Below, one piece after another: positions 23,890-35,917 of a stretch of 64,000 bases of DNA; the first letter of the stretch is position 1; every line of letters starts with the position of its first letter. Made by a program: the position numbers and the translations under genes. Under the pieces are notes generated by a model. The model was not told where the DNA came from, did not search any database, and saw only the letters and a list, made by a program, of their open reading frames with translations. This DNA is from Amorphophallus konjac (lineage: Eukaryota > Streptophyta > Magnoliopsida > Alismatales > Araceae), in the NCBI GenBank assembly GCA_022559845.1, contig CM040121.1, forward strand, positions 566,916,140 to 566,980,139. Direction: 5' to 3'.

Positions 23890-24224
23890 ACAGTAGAAGA
23901 TGAAATTTGAATGCAAGATGTCCCACCACAAAACAGGAAGGCTCACGCCATCTCCACATTAACTTCTGCGCCATTGAAATGCAATTGAGAATTCAGCATT
24001 AGTCACGTTCTGCATTGTCATGCCTCTCGGGAAAGAAAAACGTGATTTTATTTTTCATACAAAAGTGTACGTAAACAATTTAAGTGGGGGTGATTCCTAA
24101 GATCCTGCATCGTCTAAACTTCCAACTTCTGAACTGCGGTGCCCAATTATCTTAAAAGTTTATGATGTTGTTACCTGTCCTATAACAACGAACAATTAAA
24201 CGAGAGCATCCGATTGGGTTTCGT

Positions 24225-24345
24225 TGGGCCATATTAGGCTGGGTCGGGCTAAACAAGGTCAAAATATGGGCCAAGCCCAGTTCTATTTTCTGGGCCTTGA
24301 TCGGTCTATAGTTGGACTTGGCCTGCCCCGGTCCAATGACACCCC
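24225..24345. mobile_element. Remnant of GGGCC-type hAT-like MITE
   Basis: GGGCCATATTAGGCTGGGTCGGGC and its loosely complementary downstream part, ending CCAATGACACCCC, resemble the ends of the element at 22985-23516. Degraded. Confidence 0.4.
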
Positions 24346-24819
24346 AGACTCCAATGCAGCCTGCAACGTCACGATACAACGTGCAGCCAGCCACACTGCC
24401 GTGCTGAGTGGCACATCATTTTGTTATTTTTATTAATCTTTTAGGGCAAATATGGCAATTTACAATATATATATGTTTATATATAATGTTCTGGTGTGCA
24501 GCGACAAATTATTCAAAACCATTTTTCTTTCTTGGAACGGATCAGCTCGTGGCATCAGGATACACCTTCAGCCCGATCACTACGCAACCCGATTAGCTCC
24601 AAGGTGTAGATCCCACCAAAAAGCATCTCAACTATTTTAACTGAACCATTTTGGTGGACCCCACTGACTACAAACCAATCAAGAAAGTTGACGACTGACC
24701 GCTTGGTGACTCAATATTGTTTCCTTTTGAAGGGTGTTTAATAAGAACTAAGATCCAGCTAAGGATGAACATTCCCAAAGTTCGTTACATATTTGAATTA
24801 ACATCAAACAGGACACGTG

Positions 24820-24966
24820 CATTTCCCAATCATAGGCATTGGGGTATTGCCAGTAATTAACAGGTACTACAGGCAAAGAGCCTTGAGACCAAGACCAACA
24901 TTTCCCAATTACACCGTTGGGGTGTCGCCACTAATTAGGCAAAGAGCCTACAGACCCTCAACACCA
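24820..24966. repeat. Tandem duplication, about 79 bp
   Basis: CATTTCCCAAT...GTTGGGGTRT.GCCA.TAATTA.CAGG/GCAAAGAGCCT...AGACC occurs twice (about 24820-24898 and 24899-24966). Confidence 0.7.
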
Positions 24967-25146
24967 CAGAGATCCACTTATGTACATTGGAGTAAAAAAG
25001 AGAGGAAGTACCGCTTCTTGCGGCCACACCAGCCATCCCCAAAACCATAGCTAATTTACCTTCATGACACAACAGATCCCAATTCCAAAATCCAGGATCA
25101 AATGACAAAATGAGAACACGGGCGGCAAGAACACATGGGTGAGCAT

Positions 25147-28100
25147 CTAAATTTCGTCACCATCCTCTGCGTTGGACTCTCCATAAATGACATCCATATA
25201 AAAACCCAGCGTCTTCACAGTGAGGCCTGGAAATCGATGAATCCCATTTGGTCGAAAATCAACCTTGACAAATGGCCATTCCATCGTCTCTGCAGCTCTG
25301 CATTCTTCCATCCCATCTCCGATAACACAAAATTGGACCTTCGCACCCCTGAATCGCTCTTTGATCCACATAAAGCATTGTAGCTTTCCCACCTCCCATG
25401 AACTGTAAACTGAGAGAAACAATAAGAATATTAGTAATTAACATTTAAAGTAAGATGTAAAATTGTCATTCTAGAAACTAGAACAGGTGTGACAATAACA
25501 ACTAGTTACAGAATATTCAGATATCTATGTAACGAGGGTAAGCCGCCTGTGGTGGAGTGGACACCCTCCCCCTTTGCAAGGGGGAGGTCCAGGGTTCAAT
25601 ACCTGGTCCCCCTCCCCGTTTAAAAAAGAAAAAGAAAAAGAGGGTAAGCAATCGTTCTGCTTGAAACAGATAACAAATTCCACTGTCTGGAATGTCCTAA
25701 TTGTCCTACACTCCCAGGACAATGTCCCGAAGTACAGCCAAATGAATTTATTTCAGTCTAAAACCTTCTCCAACAACTATTAGAAACCTTTCAAAAAGAT
25801 CTGAAATATAAAATCAGCCCAACCATGAAATAAGATCCTCAAATCCTTCAGGAACGTCAGCTTGCAGTAAAATCCACCATCCAACTAGACTAGTTTCACT
25901 AGAGGTGTGTCTTATTATTGAGTTACAACCAATCTGTTTCATGAAATGCATGGTCTCCTCATGCACCAGTCTGCGTAGTGCAAACTCATCGTTTGTGCCA
26001 CCTTACCAGTCGGTCCAGTCCAACTGGTTTCCAAATTCCACCACCTTTATATCGTCTTCTTGCCAAATCAAACCACTGCCTGCAGGTGGTGTTATAAGAG
26101 TGATGGTTAAAGAGAAAAACACATTTCCTAGTCGTCTGATCATACCTTTGCCCCAAATCACAATCCCTGTTCTCTAGAGCTGCAGTATACTCCCAATTCT
26201 TGCTTAGAGGACAAAGCATGGTTCTTCCCTTGAGCTCTATCTTGATTTTGGTCTCAACTCTCAAGAGCTTAGCAACATTTGGTTAAGTGGCTGTCAAGAC
26301 AAAGGGAAGGACAAAAAAATTTGGCCTCAAGCGGTTTGGAAAGAGTGTTGTATGCGGGGGAGAACAAGGAGCACCTTCCTCTAGTTCCATCCCCATAGTC
26401 AGTTGCTTTTGGAGAAGTGATATTATTGTGTTGAGTGATAAGGTTATGATCAGGAGTAGTAGATCTACTCTATTTCCACGAGACACTTTGCAATGAAGAA
26501 ATTCCTCTCTGTTCTCATGTCTCTGGTTGACAAGGAATACGGTAGTAGTAATGGATATCTATTTCTCCATTTGAAGAGAAGATTGAGTGCCCTCTATTGC
26601 GGACAGGCCTTATGCAGCAGGAGATCCAGATGGTCATCTCATTCACACAGCTAGAAGTAGGGCAGTGGGCCGCTCATGAGGATGCTGACAATAGATTGGC
26701 ATATATGCAAAGTTACCATCAGAACTTTCACAGAGTTTAGTATGTTCATTGTGGATCACGGGTGAAATGCTCTAGGGCAAATGCATCACACAAAACACCA
26801 GTTCTTTAAAAGTGGAATATCCGGTAGAGTATTGCCAAGCCTCAGATAAGATGTGCAATAAAGTTGACATCCACCTCATACAGATGATTTGTTACTATGG
26901 TGATAATGGAGGATGACCAAACAAGTCCATGGAGCATCTCCTCCTACACCATGGACTGGATCCTTTTTGACATGGCACAGTCAAGCTGGACCAATATAAA
27001 TATGGCTTCCACTTGTGAACCTTTTACTGGGTGGGAGATGGAATATCATAATAATGGATTAAAATGTTTAGTGGCTTCTTCCACGTCAGAAGCAAGGGTA
27101 TGGAGGAGTAATGCGGTGACTAATGGTGTCAAGTGAGAGGATTGAGATATTGACTGGAGCACAGATAAAAGCAGGATACCACATATGCCCTTTTGGGGCA
27201 GGTATACACACATCACTTTTCACCAATGCGTGATCAGGTTGTCAAATAATTATTAGTACTTGCACACCAACATCAGAGACAGGACATACCTAGATACTAC
27301 AGTCCACAGAGATACACACAAAAGAACATCTGTCTAAGATGTTATGTTGACAGAAAAAGAATCCATATGATGCAAACAACAATGGTTCAACTGCCTGACC
27401 AATTTTATTCTTAATGAGAAAATTGGCAGCCATATGCATGGACTTGGAAGGATGCACATTCCATACATACAAAGTAAAAGCTAACAAGACATGTGAAGTG
27501 CAACAAGAAAGGTAATAAATGAAGAAAGAAAACTCTAACCATTTTCATGTGATATCAAGTCATCAAATCGGAACAGCAAGCATTTCACAAGACTGGGTAT
27601 TAATGATCCTGAGGTGACCAAGAAATTGATATTTTGGCAACTTGACACAGAAAAATTGGTTCCATTGTCTAATTCAGCTTGATCTGCCAAGCATTGCCTC
27701 TCATTCAAGATCTGATCTAAGATTGCACGTGCTGCAAGAACAACACTGAAAATTAGAAATAAAAAAATAATGGGTGTAAAAACAAGTAAAGTTAAGCACA
27801 AAAGCACATTGCAAAATTAAATGTAAAAGCACAGATGTGTCTGACATAGCAAGCAGATACTCCAAGCATCATTGTGATGGTTAAAAAGGTGAGAAAAAAA
27901 CTATAACATTTGAGTACCTTTTGATGTTAGACTTCCTTTAAAAATGCTAATTTTCAAAGTTTAAGAACGAATTGCTTATCTTAAAAGACCAGCAAATAAA
28001 CTCCATGAGTAACAGGTAAAGATACATGAACATGTAGGACATACAGGTCCTTCTGTTTTCCACATAGGTCACCTTTGCAAAACTAATCTCACATAAAATG

Positions 28101-30802
28101 GGTAATAAATTGAACGCGTCCATAAAGTGGATGCCAGGTTGGATGAGTAGCTATCAGAAATTGTGTCCATCCACACCAACCCATATAAGTGGGATCAAAG
28201 GTTGGATGACTAGCTATCAGAAATTGTGTCCAACCACACCAACCCATATAAGTGGGATCAACCTGGCAAACTCCAAAGTGATAAGACCAACTCATTCAAT
28301 TAAGACCAGTTGGGACTCATAATGTAGGAAAAAAATGATTTGCCTCATATGAGTGGCATGCCAACAAAACCATGATGGATGCACAATTGGGTCAATGATT
28401 CAATAGTAGCAATAGCATACCAGAGGAAAGCCATCCATCAGTATAACTATCAGTCAAATTATACAGATCATTCCACAGCTTAACCATTCCTTCATCAAGG
28501 ACATCTCGCAAGCCCTGCATTTATCAAGAGAAATATTCAGATCAGCTACAATGTAAATTGATGGAAATACTTGTATCAGCTACATTCAAAATAAATACTA
28601 TCATTTTAACACATATGATACTGCTTAGGATGGAGAAAAGCAACCAGCAAATAGCAGATCCATCAAGCAAAACAGATCTAGAATGCTAAAGTCAAACATT
28701 CTGATGGACTGATGTGAAAGTCTACCATGCATATATCAGTTGATAAACTACACCTTCACCACCTACCAGATCAAGTTTTAAGACAATTCTAGTATGATTG
28801 TGCAGCAGATCATCAAGATCATCATCATCATCATCAATTTGGATGTCAGATATTCAGTCAAATATTTGGCCATTTTGTGGTCTTTTTCACACAATTGGCA
28901 TGTATATGCACAAATTTAAATGTAGGAGTGATAAACCTGAAATTTTCATTATATTAATGTTATATGCAAAAACCCCTAAGGTCCTGATCAAAGATATGCT
29001 AAATATAGAAAAGAATATAACATAAACAGTACAGTACATAAACAGAAACTATAAGACAGCCAAAGGGGGAAAAAATTCTATGAATCATGCTAGAAAAGGA
29101 GTGCTAATAGATAATTCTTGGATCAACAACCTTGATTTAGCATCTCGTGTAGGGTACGTATACAAGAGCACATGCAAGGTATAAGCCCTCCATTATCACT
29201 TCTTTTCATAGGGTAGATCAGTTTTTGAAGAAAACAACAAAAAATATGGAGTCCCATTTCTTTTATTTATTAGATCCATTTAGGTAGAGGTAGACATGCT
29301 CGTAACTGTAAAAAAAACTCTTATGAGCTTATGACTTCAGCAATTTAGTTTGTTTTATACAATTTTGCCAGGAGCAGAAAGTGTGTTTATCACAGTGGAC
29401 AATCTGAACTATCTTAAACATCTATACAAGTGGCAGTGAAGATCTCAAAGAACTCAAAACCTTGGGAAGAAAAAGGATTAATAATGGGTATTCATTTTCT
29501 TACAAAAATTAAATAAATAATTTACTATTCTAAATGAAAGAAGACAAAAAAATGCATGCAAAGGAACACATCGGACCAGCATTCTTTGGCAATATTGCAC
29601 TGAATGTATTCCGCAACCATCCTAATGAGTGTTTTCTCTCCTCTAGAAAAAAAACTTACACATTTTATGCATATCATACTCTGATCTATTTGTACAGAGC
29701 CTGAAGAAGATCGTCATTTATTAGCACACCCATTCTGATCCTAGGTTTACATTCAAGTGATACCCGAGCCTTGAATTCCTTCGATGTTTTGTCCCAACTA
29801 GCCCATATCTCACTTACAGCACTGACAATGCCTAGATATGCTGGCTACAACTTATTGAAACAGATTGGCTTCATGGATGAAAATCCATTTGATAGGTATT
29901 AATTAATAACTTCAGTTATTTTAGTTTTCTTAAGTCAACAGAACAGATAAGAGTATGCAAAATTTATCTTTGAATTGTTAGTGAAATGATGCATAACTCA
30001 CCAGATAATCTTTAGAAAGTGATGCAGACTTCCCCTACCCACTTCCGTAACGAAAATTTATTTTGCAAATTTTCAAACCTTTGAGAGCATTAGTGACTCA
30101 GCAAAAAAGTCCATAGGCAATAACATGCAATTGCAGGTATATCACTTACAAAAACAAAACCCCCCATGCGGAAAAGTTGTCAGCTATCAACACCTGTGCA
30201 TACTTCTGTGCAATGATACGATGCCGGTATGCAAGCTTTCTCTTGTTGGCATCATCATAAGGAGCACAAAGACCGTCATTGCTGAAATCATAATCTGATA
30301 AATCACGTCCATCATCATAGTCACTCAAAGCAGCAAGGAATGGTTCATTATAATTTTCGATCTGTTTCATGACATGTCAAAGTAGAAATGGATGTAAGAA
30401 AAATGGTAGACCTTACATATGTTCATGTACTGTGATTGGAAGGCAGGTTACATGCCATCAAACACTTCCCAAAAACATTATTTAATAAATGATTCAAAGA
30501 AGTTAAACAAAAGGCAAGGCTCAAAATGAATCTCAGTATCTTACTTGCTCGTAGAAGAAAATTTTGTCACAAACGTGAAGAATGTGATTCTCCCAAAGTT
30601 TCCCAATTTCTATTCCTTTTTGTATATCCTTTGAACCACGGAAAGCCCCTCCATATGTCCCATCCAACAGAGACTTGAGCAATATGAGTGTTTCATCCAT
30701 GTCCCAGACATAAACATTTATATGACCATTTACGTTATTCAGAGCAGGAGCAATTCCGTTTTGGGTTGGATATGTAGTGATATTGCTCAATGACCTGTCC
30801 AT
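25147..30802 (-). CDS. EYA: Eyes absent (EYA) homologue, HAD-family protein tyrosine phosphatase
   Basis: Five minus-strand coding exons join in frame with GT-AG borders: 30545-30802, 30194-30361, 28421-28514, 27540-27731 and 25147-25409. They give about 324 residues, close to the ~307 of Arabidopsis EYA. Exon 1 holds the catalytic HAD motif WDMDETL (residues 33-39; Asp35 would be the nucleophile). The EYA signature continues with HILHVCDK, YDDGRDLSDYDF, AYRHRIIAQKYAQ, NLTDSYTDGWLS, the motif II/III region LVTSGSLIPSLVKCLL, and FCVIGDGMEECRAA with its acidic Asp. EYA proteins dephosphorylate phosphotyrosine with Mg2+; plant versions lack the animal transactivation domain, as here. Donor 2 (GTGTTG) is unusual. 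No stop or frameshift is seen, so the gene appears intact. Confidence 0.95.
25410..27539 (-). other. EYA intron 4
   Basis: Donor G|GTTAGAG at 27539 and acceptor CTCTCAG at 25410. Besides the SINE-like insertion the 2.1 kb holds only short open frames with no recognised domain. Confidence 0.85.
25534..25649 (+). mobile_element. tRNA-derived SINE-like insertion with 10-bp target duplication
   Basis: A 96-bp body (25544-25639) is flanked by perfect direct repeats GAGGGTAAGC (25534-25543 and 25640-25649). The body has an A-box-like TGGTGGAGTGGA, a strong stem CCTCCCCC-TTTGCAA-GGGGGAGG like an anticodon arm, a T-arm/B-box-like GGTTCAATACC and an A-rich tail (AAAAAAGAAAAAGAAAAA). This is what LINE-mediated insertion of a tRNA-type pol III transcript leaves. 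It lies antisense inside the last EYA intron. It could also be a tRNA retropseudogene; the anticodon-position triplet would be TGC. Confidence 0.8.
28137..28262. repeat. 62-bp tandem duplication in EYA intron 3
   Basis: GGTTGGATGA.TAGCTATCAGAAATTGTGTCCA.CCACACCAACCCATATAAGTGGGATCA occurs at about 28137 and 28199 with few mismatches. It lies between exons 27540-27731 and 28421-28514. Confidence 0.9.
28515..30193 (-). other. EYA intron 2
   Basis: About 1.7 kb, AT-rich, with a (CAT)n run at 28811-28836. No coding exon or mobile element is recognised within it. Confidence 0.8.
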
Positions 30803-30829
30803 TTCTCAAATGCATCTGTTGCATGAAAC
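30803..30829 (-). other. EYA 5' UTR part of the first coding exon, with overlapping uORF
   Basis: The acceptor ATTTCAG is followed by 27 nt of leader. An ATG at 30822-30824 opens a 29-codon frame that overlaps the main start in another frame and ends at 30735. Translation of such a uORF would reduce use of the EYA start. Confidence 0.6.
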
Positions 30830-30996
30830 CTGAAATTCAACAGCATTGTCAACAGAAATTCCATTAGCACAATGCAGGACTCTGCTCCAAGAATGAAGCC
30901 CCGCCTCTAGGTTTAATTGACACACAAATATTCAAAATATAAAAATGCAGGCATAAGAGCTAAATGTAAAATGGATATCTAGGATATGTAGGCACA

Positions 30997-31375
30997 TAGT
31001 TGCAGGAAAACGCTCGGGGAAGGGGGAAACGCGTTTCCTGATAAACGCGATCAGGAAACGAATTCGATGTGTTTGGGAAACGCATGAGAAACGTCCCCTT
31101 GTTTCCCATATGTATTTTATGTCCCCTTGTTTCCCATATGTATTTTATGGGTATTTTAATCATTTTAGGAAGGTATGTTCGTAACTTAAGGGTATTTTAA
31201 TCATTTTAAAAATACATGAGATACACGTGAAGACCTAAACCTTCCAAAAATGATTAAAATCCCCCTTGTTTCCCATACTTATATCGTTTCTCGTTTCTCA
31301 CTAAATTTTAGAGCCTCGTTTCTCGCTTTTATTTCACGTTTCGTTTCCCGCTTTCGTTTCCTATGTTGGTAACTA
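30997..31375. mobile_element. Foldback MITE in EYA leader intron (CGTTTCC-rich)
   Basis: Ends TAGTTGCAG... and ...GGTAACTA are roughly inverted and GGAAACG/CGTTTCC words face each other across an AT-rich centre. A 26-bp TGTTTCCCATATGTATTTTATG duplication at about 31103-31150 and repeated GGGTATTTTAATCATTTTA units occur inside. The end sequence fits the hAT-type MITE style, but no target duplication is clear. Confidence 0.5.
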
Positions 31376-32379
31376 CGTGTAAGCATACTATGATATATAT
31401 CCATTTTACCCGATGATTCCCCACAAGACACCAAATGACTATATAGACATAATTCATAGAATGATCTCCCAAATTCAGGAAGCAGCAAGCCTACTTCTTC
31501 AACCCCCCCAACCCCACCCGCCACTACACATGCAATAAATAAATAAATAAATAAATGAAAACACTGTTTATAGTTCATTTATAAGCTCCCACTTCTGGCA
31601 ATACTCCAAATATTTATTTAAATTGAAAAAAGTAGTAACTCAAAAAGGAGAGTACGTAAAAAAATTTCTAACAGACGAGCATACATATACAATTGTTGGG
31701 CAGCGAAGCCTTTCCAGAAAATACATATTTAAGAATTTGGTGAAGCTAGAAGAAACAATTTAAGAATCTGGATTGAGATGTTTGACATATGTCATAAAAC
31801 CCCTCTTTTAAAACGCCTCTATGTGAATCTCAAAGTGAAACAGTAAAACTGGCATGTGAGATGATGGGGACAAGGAGACTAAGAGCTAACCGCCGCAAAC
31901 TTCTCAAAAGAGGTCTCAACCACCTGAGCACAACAAAGTAAAAGAGAGGGGGCGGGGGCGGAATTCTTTTTCTCCCTAGATGTTTGAAAGTGTTCTCCCT
32001 AGATTGCCAACTGCCTTCAAAACAGTAGGAGGAACAACACAATTTGTTCTCTTTGCTCCCTCCCGGGGAGATTGACCTCTATCCTCCCACTGGCTCCGTG
32101 TCCACCCATGCTTCTACCCAGTGAAACCCTGCACGCGAACTGGGATCGATCTCCACAGAAGCACACACAAGTCAATAACACAAAAATCAGCAAACCGAAA
32201 GCGATCCAGAACACACAGATTGCAACCAATTTCAAGAATAATAACCCAAAGAATCAAACAACAAACACCGCCCCAGCGCAGATCACATCGGAATTCGAAC
32301 ACACACAAAAGAAACCAACGTTCCGACCATACTGGGGATACCATGCAAGTACGAACATCCAAGATGTGCAATTTCGTAC

Positions 32380-32495
32380 CTCACTCTCTCTGCACTGCCT
32401 GGTTCTCCCCTCGCAGCTTCGCCCGCAGGGTAGCGTCCTCCATGAGGGGACCTTGGGCTGGGGGGATGTCCGTGCGTGCCTCTGTGTGCGCGGTG
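32380..32495 (-). other. EYA 5' untranslated exon with uORF
   Basis: The minus strand ends in GAGAGAGTGAG|GTACGA, a good donor at 32379. Joined to the acceptor at 30830, this makes a leader intron of about 1.55 kb, common in plant housekeeping genes. A 20-codon uORF starts at 32443 and its TGA ends at 32381, one base before the splice site. The transcription start is inferred from the TATA box. Confidence 0.55.
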
Positions 32496-32519
32496 GGGTG
32501 GGGGTACGGGGGTGGGCTT

Positions 32520-32527
32520 CTTTATAG
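32520..32527 (-). promoter_or_regulatory. EYA TATA box
   Basis: GGGCTATAAAGAAGCCC on the minus strand lies about 30 bp upstream of the presumed leader start and before a CT/CA-rich leader. The upstream 150 bp (to about 32680) is GC-rich relative to the flank. Confidence 0.6.
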
Positions 32528-32894
32528 CCCAGTCTGTCCTGGGAGAAGGGGCGGGGTCCACGCGGTGGACACTGACAGATGGGGTCCATCGCGTGATGGG
32601 CGGTGATCGGGGCCTGATGCCACTTCCTGATGCAGATGCAGAAGCCAATCCGCGGGGCCGATTTGTGCGAGCCTCATAAAACCATCTCTTCTGTTGGCAG
32701 AATAATGGGACGCTGACGAAGGAGATTACAATATTTTTGCAAAGAATAATCTTACAGATGATAGATACAAAACAAATATAAAAGTGGAAATCTAAATATA
32801 TATATATATATATATATATCTTCTTTTATGTTTGTGTGTATAGTATTTTCGTCATTTTTTATTATTTATAATAATTTTGATATTTGTCTGAGCA

Positions 32895-33510
32895 ATATTA
32901 TCAGAATCGAACCGATCTCTGAATCGGTCAACGAGCTGCTTCGATTTGAACTGATGTTCGATCGAATTGATTTGAACCGTGACGTCGTTATAATATTAAT
33001 ACATAGTTCGACCCGATTTTATAATTCAAGATAATAAGAAATAAGGTATAATGATCAAAATAAAAAAATATACATATATAATTATTAGTCATGATTATGT
33101 AATTATACAAGTAAAAAATAATAATAATATGATTTAATAAAGTGACCTTAAATTTTTGTAATATTTCGTTCATCTTCACTCTTCACAATTGACATCCATG
33201 TTCCTTTAAACTTTTAAACTTCAAATATATTTAAAATAAAATGATAAATAATAACAAGATAATTTTGTTCACACATAAATATCATTTTAAATATATAAAT
33301 ATTTTTACGTTTATTTATTTTTATTTTAAAGGATGAATCGGGTCGGACCGGTTCACCGGTCGAACCGCGGTTCGTCCGGTTAGTCTGATTCTTTAACATT
33401 AGACCAGACCGATTAGGTTCGTCCGATTCTTTAACATTAGACCGAATCGACCTTAATTGAACCGATTCACAGTCCGACCGATCCAACCGGCCGATTCAAT
33501 CCAGTTACGA
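32895..33510. mobile_element. MITE-like element with GAACCGGT/ACCGGTTC words
   Basis: GAATCGAACCGAT / TTGAACCGTGACG on the left and GTCGGACCGGTTCACCGGTCGAACC / CCGACCGATCCAACCGG on the right face each other around an AT-rich core. GATTCTTTAACATTAGACC is tandemly repeated at about 33388-33440. This is a common non-autonomous hAT-like layout; the ends are not sharp. Confidence 0.4.
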
Positions 33511-34383
33511 TACATAGATATTTGGGCTTTTAAACTTACACTCCGTGTATTCCTCTAGGGTCAGCTTGACTCAACCGTAAGTCCTTTCAGTGGGGGGAAG
33601 CCACCCACGTTTAATGCAAGAAATTATTAGATGAAAGTAAATTAATTTTACTGCGAGATAGTGCCTTCTGAACAATCTCAGTTTTACCTCTATAGAAAGT
33701 CTTAAATCAACATTTCTGATAAAATAAAAGATTTATTTAAATAATTTCTAGGGGCTAGTTTCTTCTCTGCAAAATAACGAAGGGATGTTAGTTTGGAATT
33801 GAGCAAATGACTCATTTTTCTCTATCCTTTTCGGACCCTTTTTACCTTCACCAATGTTTTCCTCTTAAGATTTTGGACCCCAGCCCATGTGCACACACAC
33901 GCCAATGTCCTTAATCAGTGGTTTGGCCCTGCCTCCCATACTAGCTCTGGTACGCATACACTTCAAGATGAAGTTAATTATTTGTTGTGTTGTACCTCCG
34001 TTAAAATAAAGAACTTGGACATTGTATTATCTCTACTAGCCGTGGACAAAAGAATTTCTTGGGTTTCGTACTTGTATAAAAAAATATTGTCCATGGTATC
34101 TTTGCCATTTCGGTCAGCTTAGGACAAAGAAGTTATGACTTGGTAAACATTAGGTGAAAGAATTCATCCACACAAATGAGCCTAGAAATATAGATTCTGA
34201 TAAAATCCAATATGTTGCTATTATTAATGCCACATGAAAACTGTGTAGAAATCAGGATTCAGAATTTCCATCAAAGACTAGACTCGAGATGTAGGTGAAA
34301 TGTTGCCTCTAAATCCTTAATTTAAACAAGATTGATTATACTAGTCACTCCTAGTATTTGGACTCCTAAGACTAAATCCACGT
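33511..34383. other. Intergenic, no gene recognised
   Basis: Only short frames; no domain, RNA gene or clear repeat. Confidence 0.5.
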
Positions 34384-34742
34384 AGGAGTGAACATAGTTC
34401 GATTCGATTTGATTTGAGATCATTTTTTTAAATCAGATCGAATCGACTTTACCCATCAAATCAGATCGAATTAAAATTCGATTTGATTTAATTTTATATT
34501 AAAATTTTATATTTTATTATAATATATATAAATTTAATAATTTATATATAATAAAAATAAAAATATTTATATTTTTTATACTTATATGTGAATATAATTA
34601 AAATTTAAAATTTTTAAATATTTTTAATATATAATATTAATAAAAATATAAACAATAAATTTAACATATTTAATTTGATTTGATTTCACATATTATGAAA
34701 TCGAATCAAAATAGAACCGAATCGAATCCGAATTCATTGCTC
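34384..34742. mobile_element. MITE-like element, TTCGATTCGATTT ends
   Basis: TAGGAGTGAACATAGTTCGATTCGATTT at the left is roughly complementary to AATCGAATCCGAATTCATTGCTCA at the right, and the core is AT-rich. TAGG(A/G)GTGAACA is a widespread plant hAT-like MITE terminus. No exact target duplication was found. Confidence 0.5.
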
Positions 34743-35628
34743 ACGTGGTCACGACTGCTGCTGTCTTTTTTCACATCGGTAAGTGACACATAGACTTAGT
34801 CCAGGCGTTTCTGTAAGTTTTGGCACTGGTCACGACTATGTTTATATAATCTAGGGTTAGGGTGCAAGCGGATCCCATGCTAGGCCTTGAATATACCATG
34901 GTAATTGTAATATATATATATTCAAAGACGGGGGCGGGTACACCAGCGGAGCGGCCCCACCCGTGCCGAGGCTGGCCCTGTGGTGGTGGCCCATCACCAT
35001 CTATATTATCTTGTAGTGGGCCCAGTAAGGTTTACTAGTAGGCTAGTAGCTTGTCGGGTAGGCGTAATTCTGGGGAAGACGCCACAAAGAGGATCCAAAG
35101 GAGGCAGGCAGCCCATGGTTTCTGATACCGCCTGTTTTGCAATTATGTCCGGTATCTCCTCAACAGGAGAATTAGTGGACCTCGAATGGCTTCTTCTCCA
35201 CAAAGCAAGCAAGGCAGGAAAAATTTAAAAATAAAAATAAAAATAAAAATCGTACATCATCATCATCTTCTTCTTCTTCTGACTAGCATCGGGCCCCGTA
35301 CGAGATTGTTGGTGCTTTCAATATCAAATGTCTATATCTTCGTGGTTTATCCCCAGATGTTGTTGATCGGAATATGGATTAACCTATCTTACCTTTACAT
35401 TTAAAATGTTTGCTTTGTGCTTTTCAAATGCACAGTAGCATGGCACCCCTTTTTTTGTGAGCCACACAGACGTGGGTAAAATTAAAGACAGTGACAGAAA
35501 TATCAGGAGGGGGTTTAGAACCTATCAAATTGTCGAAGACCGGGAAGGGAACCCAAGAAACCATCGTGGTGTTGGTTGGACTGTGGAGTCATCACCCGAA
35601 AAGTCGGATTCACGTGGGTTGTTTAGGA
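34743..35628. other. Intergenic, no gene recognised
   Basis: Mixed composition, with an (AAAAAT)n/(CATCAT)n/(CTT)n low-complexity patch at 35225-35280. Nothing coding is supported. Confidence 0.5.
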
Positions 35629-35917
35629 TTAGGATCCTTTGATTGAGATTATCAGGGGATTTCAATCATTAGAATTTCTCGTATAATTTTATCCCAATCA
35701 AATGATCTAAAAATGTCTTGACTTTTGTGTGTTGGGTGAATTTTTTTAAAAGGAGAGAGTAAGACAAAAAGAGAGGTGTTCAATAATCTATAAAAATTCT
35801 TCTCGTAGAGTTTCAGGGTAGATTTCGAGATCTAAAATTCCTGACACTCTGACATATAATAAATGTAGAGATTTTTTAAAAAATCTGACTTGAATAATCT
35901 CAATCAAAGAGACCCTA
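35629..35917. mobile_element. TIR MITE, TTTGATTGAGATTAT ends
   Basis: CCTTTGATTGAGATTAT at 35637-35653 is inverted at 35893-35909, with partly matching outer bases (TAGGATC / GACCCTA). About 290 bp; no coding capacity. Confidence 0.6.

Noticed and set aside
25540..25625. Functional tRNA gene
   Set aside because: The D arm and acceptor stem do not close properly, and an A-tail plus target duplication show a retroposed copy.
26897..27136. 79-codon plus-strand frame in EYA intron 4
   Set aside because: No domain, wrong strand, and inside a well-supported intron.
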